From Pseudomonas sp. MYb327 (GTDB lineage: Bacteria > Pseudomonadota > Gammaproteobacteria > Pseudomonadales > Pseudomonadaceae), in NCBI RefSeq assembly GCF_040438925.1, contig NZ_CP159258.1, forward strand, positions 4,106,001 to 4,170,000: a stretch of 64,000 nucleotides of DNA, read 5' to 3'. Made by a program: the position numbers and the translations under genes. Below the pieces are notes generated by a model. The model was not told where the DNA came from and made no database searches. It saw only the letters and a program-made list of their open reading frames with translations. This document shows, piece after piece, positions 44,020-52,743 of this stretch. Each line of letters begins with the position of its first letter. Within the stretch, counting starts at the first letter, position 1.

Positions 44020-45891
44020 TTAAATCCACAACTTCTTGAAGTCACGACCGCCGAAGATCAGGTTGACCATCGCGCGGGTCACCATGATGGCCGTGAACAT
44101 CGAGGTAAAGATCCCGAGGGACATGGTCACTGCGAAGCCTTTGACCGGGCCGGTGCCCATCGCAAAGAGAATCCCGCCGACCAACAATGTTGTCAGGTTG
44201 GCGTCGAGAATCGCAGTGAATGCCCGGCCGAAGCCTTCGTTGATTGCCCGTTGTACGGTCATGCCCGCCGCGATCTCTTCACGAATACGCGAGAAGATCA
44301 GTACGTTGGCGTCCACCGCCATACCCATGGTCAATACGATACCGGCGATACCCGGCAGGGTCAGCGTTGCACCCAGCAGCGACATCAGGGCCAGCAGCAG
44401 CACCATGTTCACCGCCAGTGCGACGGTGGCGATGATGCCAAAGAAGCGGTAGATGGCGATGATGAACAGCGAGACGAACAGCATGCCCCACAGCGATGCG
44501 TCGATACCTTTGGTGATGTTGTCCGCACCCAGGCTTGGACCAATGGTGCGCTCTTCAGCGAAGTACATCGGTGCAGCCAGACCGCCGGCACGCAGCAGCA
44601 GCGCCAGTTCGGACGACTCACCCTGACCGTTCAGGCCAGTGATGCGGAATTGAGCACCCAGCGGCGACTGGATGGTCGCCAGGCTGATGATCTTCTTCTC
44701 TTCCTTGAAGGTCTGAACCGCTACGTCTTTCTCGACGCCGTTGACCACTTGCTTGGTGTAGGTGGTCACCGGACGCTGCTCAATGAAGATCACCGCCATG
44801 CTGCGACCTACGTTCGAACGGGTCGCACGGCTCATCAGCTCGCCGCCGTGGCCATCCAGACGGATGTTCACTTCCGGCGTGCCGTGCTCACCGAAACCAG
44901 CCTTGGCGTCAGTTACCTGGTCACCGGTGATGATCAGGCCACGCTCGATCAACGCAGGAGGACGCTTGCCTTCGCGGAATTCGAACTCTTCGGAAGTGGC
45001 TTTCGAAGCGCCAGGCTCAGCGGCCAGACGGAACTCAAGGTTGGCCGTCTTGCCGAGGATACGTTTGGCTTCGGCGGTGTCCTGCACGCCCGGCAGCTCA
45101 ACCACGATGCGGTTGGCGCCCTGACGCTGGACGATCGGCTCGGCAACACCCAGCTCGTTGACGCGGTTACGTACCGTGGTCAAGTTCTGCTTGATGGAGT
45201 ATTCGCGGATTTCCGCCAGCTTGGCTGGGGTCATCGCCAGACGCAGCACCGCCTGACCATTGAGGTCGGCCGGAACAATGTCGAAATCGTTGAAGTTCTT
45301 GCGAATGATCGAACGGGCCTGTTCACGGCTGTCTTCATCAGCGAAGCCCAGCTGAATGGCACCGTTGAGTTGCGGCAGGCTGCGATAACGCAGTTTCTCT
45401 TTGCGCAGCAGGCTCTTGACGTCGCCTTCGTAGACTTTCAGGCGTGCGTCGAGGGCTTTGTCCATGTCCACTTCCAGCAGGAAGTGCACACCACCGGACA
45501 AGTCCAGACCCAGCTTCATCGGGTGCGCCCCGAGGTTGCGCAGCCATTGCGGAGTGGTTTGCGCCAGGTTCAGTGCGACGACGTAGTCATCACCCAATGC
45601 CTTACGCACAACGTCCTTGGCTGGCAGCTGGTCTTCAGCCTTGGTCAGGCGAATCAGCCCGCCCTTGCCGCCGGCAGCCAAAGTGGCAGCTTTGACGTTG
45701 ATCCCGGATTCCTTGAGCGCAGCGCTCACGCGATCCAGATCAGCCTGATTGACTTGCAGCGCAGTGCTTGCACCGCTGACCTGAATGGCCGGGTCATCAG
45801 GATAAAGATTGGGAGCGGAATAAATCAGACCGACCGCCAGCACCGCCAGGATCAGAATGTATTTCCACAGAGGGTATTTGTTCAGCATCAC
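44020..45891 (-). CDS. secD: Protein translocase subunit SecD
   Basis: SecF partner. 623 residues with first helix about 10-28, large periplasmic P1 region (about 30-440), and five C-terminal helices carrying GIAGIVLTMGMAVDANVLIFSRIREE (given in part). Conserved LGLDLSGGVHFLLEVD and NRIVVELPGVQD. Tandem ATGs at the start; MLNKYPLWKY is the usual N-terminus. Confidence 0.96.
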   Translation of the reverse strand: MMLNKYPLWKYILILAVLAVGLIYSAPNLYPDDPAIQVSGASTALQVNQADLDRVSAALKESGINVKAATLAAGGKGGLIRLTKAEDQLPAKDVVRKALGDDYVVALNLAQTTPQWLRNLGAHPMKLGLDLSGGVHFLLEVDMDKALDARLKVYEGDVKSLLRKEKLRYRSLPQLNGAIQLGFADEDSREQARSIIRKNFNDFDIVPADLNGQAVLRLAMTPAKLAEIREYSIKQNLTTVRNRVNELGVAEPIVQRQGANRIVVELPGVQDTAEAKRILGKTANLEFRLAAEPGASKATSEEFEFREGKRPPALIERGLIITGDQVTDAKAGFGEHGTPEVNIRLDGHGGELMSRATRSNVGRSMAVIFIEQRPVTTYTKQVVNGVEKDVAVQTFKEEKKIISLATIQSPLGAQFRITGLNGQGESSELALLLRAGGLAAPMYFAEERTIGPSLGADNITKGIDASLWGMLFVSLFIIAIYRFFGIIATVALAVNMVLLLALMSLLGATLTLPGIAGIVLTMGMAVDANVLIFSRIREEIAAGMTVQRAINEGFGRAFTAILDANLTTLLVGGILFAMGTGPVKGFAVTMSLGIFTSMFTAIMVTRAMVNLIFGGRDFKKLWI

Positions 45892-45952
45892 GCCGCCCGT
45901 TTATGACGCGGGGCGCCTTGCGCGCCCCGTCGATTGAATATGAAGTTGAAAC

Positions 45953-46291
45953 TTAGATCGCTTTCAGCGTGCCTTTTGGCAGCGTGGCGGCGATAGCGCC
46001 TTTCTGGAATTTCATTTCGACGGTGTCGGAAACTTCCAGAACAACGAAATCGTCAGCTACTTTGGTGATCTTGCCGGCGATGCCGCCAGTGGTCACAACT
46101 TCGTCGCCTTTCTGCAGGCTGCTCAGCAGGTTTTTCTGCTCTTTGGCGCGCTTGGCCTGTGGACGCCAGATCATCAGGTAGAAGATGACCAGGAAGCCGA
46201 CCAGGAAAATCCACTCGAAACCGCCGCCCATTGGGCCGGCAGCAGCAGGTGCAGCGGCGTCAGCCATGGCATTAGAGATAAAAAAGCTCAT
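45953..46291 (-). CDS. yajC: Sec accessory protein YajC
   Basis: Small inner-membrane protein of the SecDF-YajC complex. 112 residues; one membrane helix (about 27-45, IFLVGFLVIFYLMIWRPQ) then a beta-rich cytoplasmic tail (GDEVVTTGGIAGKITKV). Confidence 0.95.
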   Translation of the reverse strand: MSFFISNAMADAAAPAAAGPMGGGFEWIFLVGFLVIFYLMIWRPQAKRAKEQKNLLSSLQKGDEVVTTGGIAGKITKVADDFVVLEVSDTVEMKFQKGAIAATLPKGTLKAI

Positions 46292-46334
46292 TTAGCACTC
46301 CAGTTGCAAATGTTGAATCTTGGGGTCAGAAAAC

Positions 46335-48529
<2,195 letters not shown>

Positions 48530-48595
48530 GATGGGGTGTCGTCTAGCAGGGCCGGGAAGTCTAGCGGAAATATCAAAATTTCTCCATGTACCTGA

Positions 48596-48624
48596 TTGAC
48601 CAGCGGTTATCTCATCTCTATACT
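48596..48624 (+). promoter_or_regulatory. tRNA-Leu promoter
   Basis: -35 TTGACC (48596-48601), 17-base spacer, -10 TATACT (48619-48624), followed by GC-rich CCGCGG resembling a stringent discriminator, 11 bases before the tRNA. Confidence 0.8.
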
Positions 48625-48635
48625 CCGCGGCCATT

Positions 48636-48720
48636 GCCCTGATGGCGGAATTGGTAGACGCGGCGGATTCAAAATCCGTTTTCGAAAGGAGTGGGAGTTC
48701 GAGTCTCCCTCGGGGCACCA
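48636..48720 (+). tRNA. leuX: tRNA-Leu (CAA)
   Basis: 85 bases including encoded CCA. Acceptor GCCCTGA pairs with TCGGGGC with one G-U; anticodon arm GCGGA-TTCAAAA-TCCGT gives anticodon CAA; long variable arm; T-arm GTTCGAGTC. The 3' end is the integration site of the satellite and is rebuilt by the element's attL side, so the tRNA stays functional. Confidence 0.97.
48696..48720 (+). other. attL core (tRNA 3' end)
   Basis: 25-base sequence from the T-arm to CCA, repeated at 58425-58448 with one G fewer in the GGGG run. Marks the integrase crossover segment. Confidence 0.9.
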
Positions 48721-48764
48721 TGTATATATGTCCAGCGGTCCCTACCAGACCCTGAACACCAGAG

Positions 48765-48790
48765 AAACCGGCCTTGTAGCCGGTTTTTTT
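48765..48790 (+). terminator. Terminator supplied by the element after the tRNA
   Basis: AAACCGGC-CTTGTA-GCCGGTTT plus a T-run. It replaces the original tRNA terminator, which now lies past attR at 58458-58485. Confidence 0.88.
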
Positions 48791-48832
48791 GTGCCTACGA
48801 TTCCCAGCGGTTCCCTTGTAAGCCCGGTTTTA

Positions 48833-48882
48833 TGTGAGTAGATTTGTGAGTAGATCGAGTTCGGTCCATATTTCTACTCACA
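48833..48882. promoter_or_regulatory. Arm-type integrase sites at attL
   Basis: TGTGAGTAG occurs at 48833-48841 and 48845-48853 in direct repeat, and inverted as CTACTCACA at 48874-48882. The same tandem pair recurs at 58353-58373 beside attR. Lies between the core and int. Confidence 0.65.
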
Positions 48883-48907
48883 TTACGACCGCCAAGAGGC
48901 AACCGCC

Positions 48908-50119
48908 GTGGCTCTCACCGACACCGCTGCTCGCACCGCCAAGCCCCGCGACAAACTCTACCGGCTGACCGACGCTGCAGGCTTGTGCCTGGAAGTCACC
49001 CCCGGCGGCTCGAAACTCTGGCGATTCCGCTACCGCTTCGGCGGCAAAGCAAAAATGATGGGGTTGGGTGCATACCCCTCTGTCACTTTGGCCAAGGCCA
49101 GGGAGCGCCGCGAGGATGCTCGCCGCCTGCTGGCCGATGGTATCGACCCCACCACTCACAAGCAGGACGAGAAACGCGCTCAAGCCGCACACGTCCACAC
49201 CTTCGAAGAACTGGCCCGCGAGTGGTACGCCTACAACTCTCCGCGCTGGGCGCCCGCCACTGCCGCCAAGGCGCTGCAATACCTGGAGGCCGACATTCTC
49301 TCGGTTATAGGTCCGCGCCCACTGCAAGAGATCACCCGGCCCGAGCTGGTCGCCCTGGTGCGCAAAGTCGAGACTCGCGGCGCGCTTAATGTTGCCGGGA
49401 AGGTTCGCCAGTGGCTGAGTCAGATATTCCGATACGGCCTGGCAAAGGGTTCGGTTGAGTCAAATCCCGCGACCGATCTGGACGTGGTAGCGGCCATCGC
49501 CCCGAGGACGAAGAACCACCCGCACGTGCCGCTTTCGGAGATTCCCGCGCTGCTGGGAAAACTGGATGCTGCCAAGTGCGACGTGATGACCCGCATCGCT
49601 GTGCGCTTGCTACTGCTGACTGGCGTTCGCCCTGGTGAGTTGCGCCATGCGCCTTGGGATGAGTTCGACCTGGAGTCGGCAACCTGGACAATTCCCGCCG
49701 CCCGGATGAAAGCCCGCCGACCGCACATAGTGCCCCTGCCCCGTCAAGCTGTGGCCACGCTGCTGGAACTCAAGGAAATAACCGGCAGTTATCCCATCGC
49801 CTTCCCTGGGCGCAATAACCGCGAACGACCACAGTCGGAGAACACCGTGAATAAGGCCCTACACCAGATCGGCTATGAAGGTCGGCAGACCGGCCACGGA
49901 TTCCGCCACCTGCTGAGTACCGAGCTGAACAGTCGCGGCTATAACCGGGACTGGATCGAGCGCCAGCTTGCCCACGGCGACCAGGACGAGATCCGCGACA
50001 CCTATAACCACGCTCATTACCTTCCGCAACGTCGCCAGATGATGCAGGAATGGGCTGACTCAGTAGAGGCGCTATGCACTGGCGCGAATGTAGTAGCGAT
50101 CAGGAGCGTAAAAAGTTGA
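48908..50119 (+). CDS. int: P4-type tyrosine integrase
   Basis: Site-specific recombinase, 403 residues, GTG start at 48908. The DUF4102 arm-binding domain covers about 1-90 (LTDTAARTAKPRDKLYRLTD; GLCLEVTPGGSKLWRFRY), the core-binding domain about 95-200, and the catalytic domain about 210-385. Catalytic residues: Arg241 (TGVRPGELR), His330 and Arg333 (HGFRH), His356 (LAHGD), Tyr366 (DTYNHAHY). Adjacent to attL, transcribed away from the tRNA. Its stop overlaps the TTG start of the next gene. Confidence 0.95.
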   Translation: MALTDTAARTAKPRDKLYRLTDAAGLCLEVTPGGSKLWRFRYRFGGKAKMMGLGAYPSVTLAKARERREDARRLLADGIDPTTHKQDEKRAQAAHVHTFEELAREWYAYNSPRWAPATAAKALQYLEADILSVIGPRPLQEITRPELVALVRKVETRGALNVAGKVRQWLSQIFRYGLAKGSVESNPATDLDVVAAIAPRTKNHPHVPLSEIPALLGKLDAAKCDVMTRIAVRLLLLTGVRPGELRHAPWDEFDLESATWTIPAARMKARRPHIVPLPRQAVATLLELKEITGSYPIAFPGRNNRERPQSENTVNKALHQIGYEGRQTGHGFRHLLSTELNSRGYNRDWIERQLAHGDQDEIRDTYNHAHYLPQRRQMMQEWADSVEALCTGANVVAIRSVKS

Positions 50120-50910
50120 GTAAGCTTTGCCATTATCTACGGCATATCGACTTGAAAGCAGTCTACGAGCAACTTCCGGATTACACGCCCTTTTGGAGTG
50201 GCGAGACTCCCTTAGCCAATATACAGCCACAGTTCCGTGACACGCTGGCTGAATGGTTTGATGGTATTGCAGAAGCTGTTTTTGACGACCTATTTGGTCA
50301 GCCTTGGGAAGAATTTCGGCCAATCGATGTCGCGATTGAAGTAGGAGACTTCATAGAGCGTTCACTTGACGAACTAGAAATTAATTACGCGCTCGAAACA
50401 GGGAGTTTCAAAGAAGGCCAATTTGAGGAGGAGGAAGATACTTGTGACAAGTTCCTGCCTCGTACCGGCGAATCCACGAGAGAGGTATTAGATACTTTTT
50501 CGGTCATGGTTCTGACAAAGTCTTACGACAACGCCGACTATTGGCAGCTAAGCGGTCTACTTATTTACCAGTACGACTACCTATGCTGGCTTCACAAAGA
50601 AGAATCTTTTAACGAAGCCTTCGAAATGTGCGAATACATCGCGCGGACAAGATGCAAAATCCAGAACATTATCTCCGTTGGATTCGATAAAAAATACAGC
50701 TCAACGGCGGCATCCCAACGAGCAAAAAAAGCTGCAACACAGCGCCATGCCCCAAGTAACGAGATAAAAGCACAGCTGCTGGCAGAATGGGATAAAGATT
50801 CCGGTGAGTACAAAAGCCGTGCGGACTTTTGTCGCGTCGTCGGGCGCATATCAGGGATCAAAGAACGAACGCTTGGCGAATGGATTGCCAAACACGAAAA
50901 AAGTAAATGA
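50116..50910 (+). CDS. Unrecognised cargo protein of the satellite
   Basis: 264 residues from TTG 50116 (SKLCHYLRHIDLKAVYEQLPD), which overlaps the int stop as TTGA and has AGGAG upstream at 50103-50107. An in-frame ATG at 50074 lies inside int and has no ribosome-binding site. Largely acidic and helical (EFRPIDVAIEVGDFIERSLDELEI; Glu-rich EEEEDTCDKF). The C-terminal 60 residues are basic and helical (SQRAKKAATQRH; SRADFCRVVGRISGIKERTLGEW) and could bind nucleic acid. GC is lower than int. It holds the int-distal position where P4-like satellites carry defence cargo; the function is unknown. Confidence 0.8.
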   Translation: MSKLCHYLRHIDLKAVYEQLPDYTPFWSGETPLANIQPQFRDTLAEWFDGIAEAVFDDLFGQPWEEFRPIDVAIEVGDFIERSLDELEINYALETGSFKEGQFEEEEDTCDKFLPRTGESTREVLDTFSVMVLTKSYDNADYWQLSGLLIYQYDYLCWLHKEESFNEAFEMCEYIARTRCKIQNIISVGFDKKYSSTAASQRAKKAATQRHAPSNEIKAQLLAEWDKDSGEYKSRADFCRVVGRISGIKERTLGEWIAKHEKSK

Positions 50911-50913
50911 ACT

Positions 50914-50968
50914 GATTACGGTCTGCGCCGCAAACTGTACGGTCTGCCTCGCAAACTGTACGGTCTGC
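50914..50968. repeat. Tandem repeats, 21-base period, upstream of alpA
   Basis: GCAAACTGTACGGTCTGC at 50930-50947 and 50951-50968, preceded by a partial copy (TTACGGTCTGC) from 50916. Lies in the 139-base gap before alpA. Could be binding sites for AlpA or another element regulator. Confidence 0.7.
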
Positions 50969-51049
50969 TCCGCACACCGGACTGCCAAGAAATGCCCTTG
51001 ACCTGCAACATCCCTAGCCATCCCCAGCACGCCTTAGGAGGCGCACGGA

Positions 51050-51259
51050 ATGGCTACTCAAGAAACCCGCCGCTTTATCCGCATCAAAGAAGTCCTGTCG
51101 ATCACATCCCTGAGTCAGTCAGAGCTGTATCGCCGCATCAAGGCCGGCACGTTCCCTGCTCAGGTGAAGTTGGCGCCAGGTCATGTCGTTTGGGTGCAAT
51201 CCGAGGTCGATACCTGGGTTGCTGAGCGCATTGCTGAAGCTCGCGCCGAGGCTGCGTAA
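51050..51259 (+). CDS. alpA: AlpA-family transcriptional regulator
   Basis: Small winged-HTH regulator of the AlpA/P4 Vis type. 69 residues: RFIRIKEVLSITSLSQSELYRRIKAGTFP is the HTH (written in part), followed by the WVQSEVDTWVAERI end. In P4-like elements it controls late genes and excision. GGAGG lies 10 bases upstream. Confidence 0.9.
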   Translation: MATQETRRFIRIKEVLSITSLSQSELYRRIKAGTFPAQVKLAPGHVVWVQSEVDTWVAERIAEARAEAA

Positions 51260-51275
51260 TGGGTGCCCTTTTCAT

Positions 51276-51349
51276 CATTCGTGCCCTTTTTTCCCATTCG
51301 TGCCCATACCCAAGGCTGGGCACGAGTGAGGGCACGAGGGCACGAATGG
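51276..51349. repeat. Iteron-like cluster 1 (GGGCACGAATG)
   Basis: CATTCGTGCCC at 51276-51286 and 51295-51305 (inverted orientation), then GGGCACGAGTG at 51318, GGGCACGAG at 51330 and GGGCACGAATGG at 51338-51349. The same unit recurs at 53860-53933. The symmetric inverted clusters resemble a replication origin recognised by the element's helicase/initiator. Confidence 0.6.
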
Positions 51350-51396
51350 ATAAATTTCCGGTTGCTACTGGCAGCTTTCACGGCTATCGTTCGCCT

Positions 51397-51632
51397 GTCG
51401 CTGCCAAATCAGCGACCGACCTTGGCGGGTCGACCAGTAGACGGCGCGACAGCGCCCCCATTACGATTGCAGGCGCTTTTTTTGTGCCCGCATCATTGCG
51501 TTATGGCGGGTTGCGTAGGAGCACCTTAGGGTGCGCCGGGCTCCGTTTACCCCGGTCCGCCAATCCTATGCAACTCGCCACCCTTATCTGCTTGGCGGCA
51601 GAACGCGGTGGCTCCAGTGAAGTAAACGGAGC
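51397..51632 (+). ncRNA. P4 CI / C4-like immunity RNA and leader, copy 1
   Basis: Ordered RNA structures: hairpin GTCGCTG/CAGCGAC (51397-51416); hairpin CGACC/GGTCG (51417-51432) with loop TTGGCG (seqA, TTGGCGG); hairpin GGCGC/GCGCC (51443-51456) mutually exclusive with an AGCGCC/GGCGCT terminator that ends in T7 (51451-51483). A three-way RNA is closed by a 16-bp helix (51505-51520 with 51564-51579, two G-U) enclosing hairpins at 51521-51534 and 51536-51555 and the unpaired CCGCCAA (seqB, 51557-51563). A further hairpin CTGC-TTGGCG-GCAG at 51588-51601 (seqC) follows, then GCTCC/GGAGC hiding the ribosome-binding site of the next ORF (51611-51632). seqB is exactly complementary to seqA and seqC. 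This is the P4 immunity layout; Rfam's C4 antisense family is the nearest name. Expression is inferred. Confidence 0.75.
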
Positions 51633-51639
51633 TACACCC

Positions 51640-51801
51640 ATGAAGCAAGCCCTCATTCCGTCCGCAATTCGCGCCCTCGCTCACCGCCGCATGGCCTTAA
51701 GCGCCCTCCGCGCAAACTCGTCCCTATCTGTACGCTTGAAACGCTACAACCACCACATGGATCAGGCCCGCGCCCTGGAAGCGCAAGGCGGTGTCCAATG
51801 A
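51640..51801 (+). CDS. Short satellite ORF after the immunity leader
   Basis: 53 residues, strongly basic (MKQALIPSAIRALAHRRMAL; LKRYNHHMDQARALEAQGG). GGAG lies 8 bases ahead but is folded into the leader hairpin. Equivalent in position to P4 kil-type ORFs and to the ORF at 63697. ATGA overlap with the next gene. Function unknown. Confidence 0.65.
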   Translation: MKQALIPSAIRALAHRRMALSALRANSSLSVRLKRYNHHMDQARALEAQGGVQ

Positions 51802-52085
51802 ACAGCCTCCCAGTAATCTTGCTGCTTGAAGGCGAGATCATGCGCGACGTGCACATCAGCCCCGAAAAAATGGCTCGAATGAATGATGCTCGCGCCACAT
51901 TCAAAGAACTACGTTCAATCCTCATGTTCCAGGTTATTCCAGAGCTTGGCGGGTTCAATAATCCGATAGCGAGCGAACTTGAGCGTCGTCTTGAATCCAT
52001 AATTTTCGACAGTGATAACTTCCTTTATCTACATCGTTACTCTGGCGCGGCGCCTGCCGCTGTAACCGTCGGGGGTGTCGTATGA
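51798..52085 (+). CDS. Hypothetical satellite protein
   Basis: 95 residues with no recognised domain: short hydrophobic start (SLPVILLLEGEI), then a helical stretch (PEKMARMNDARATFKELRSI; SELERRLESIIF). ATGA overlaps on both sides place it in the replication operon. Sits where the second element carries a DUF3077 protein. Confidence 0.65.
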   Translation: MNSLPVILLLEGEIMRDVHISPEKMARMNDARATFKELRSILMFQVIPELGGFNNPIASELERRLESIIFDSDNFLYLHRYSGAAPAAVTVGGVV

Positions 52086-52333
52086 ACACCAAGGACACCA
52101 TTACTAATATCGCCAATGAAGCCGTTGATCAATTGGAAGTAGCAAGCGAATACCTCGCCTGGTTTGATTCATTGAGTTTCGCTATTAGCTCTTCACTCAA
52201 AAACGGCCATGAAAATCACGCGGTAAAACTTGCAAGCATTGCTCAGTACTTAGCGTCGGATTACCGAAGTATTGTTGAACAGGATGTTAAGACCTTCAAC
52301 GATCGACTAATTGTAAATCGCGTAAGGGGCTAA
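52082..52333 (+). CDS. Hypothetical satellite protein
   Basis: 83 residues, helical and mildly acidic (TNIANEAVDQLEVASEYLAWF; NHAVKLASIAQYLASDYRSIVEQ, partly shown). No domain recognised. ATG overlaps the preceding stop by 4 bases; next gene starts after 2 bases. Confidence 0.65.
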   Translation: MNTKDTITNIANEAVDQLEVASEYLAWFDSLSFAISSSLKNGHENHAVKLASIAQYLASDYRSIVEQDVKTFNDRLIVNRVRG

Positions 52334-52335
52334 CC

Positions 52336-52743
52336 ATGAATACTCAAAACGGCGCACCTGCGCTGGCGGGTTCGGCTTGCCTGGATAAAGTACTTAGCTG
52401 CCTCGACAAAGTTAAACCGGCTGGCGCCAATAAGTGGAAAGCGTGTTGCCCTGCGCATAACGACAAGAACCCGAGCTTGGCAATTACCGAGACTTCGAAG
52501 GGAACAATTCTGCTCAAGTGCTGGGTCGGTTGTACCGCTCAAAGCATCGTGTCGGCGATGGGACTGGAGTTTCGAGATCTGTTCCCTGGCGAGAAACGCG
52601 AACGCCGCGGGCCCAGTGCGGCAGCCATAAAACATGAGCGGGCCGTTTACCTAATCGGAAAGTCACTGCTCGATGACGGCAAGTTGTCCGGCGACGATCT
52701 GCAGCGCTTCAACCTCGCTAAGCAGCGTCTGGGGGTCATATGA
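52336..52743 (+). CDS. CHC2-type zinc-finger primase fragment
   Basis: 135 residues with a primase zinc ribbon: CCPAHNDKNPSLAI then LLKCWVGCT, ligands Cys38, His41, Cys62, Cys66. There is no TOPRIM or polymerase domain, so it cannot prime alone; it presumably works with the helicase encoded next (4-base overlap). In P4 both activities sit in one alpha protein, so this is a split version, common in Pseudomonas prophage-like elements. Confidence 0.85.
   Translation: MNTQNGAPALAGSACLDKVLSCLDKVKPAGANKWKACCPAHNDKNPSLAITETSKGTILLKCWVGCTAQSIVSAMGLEFRDLFPGEKRERRGPSAAAIKHERAVYLIGKSLLDDGKLSGDDLQRFNLAKQRLGVI

Noticed and set aside
51397..51640. Metabolite riboswitch.
   Set aside because: The repeated loop and exact complement at three positions are those of an antisense RNA system, and no known aptamer core is recognisable.
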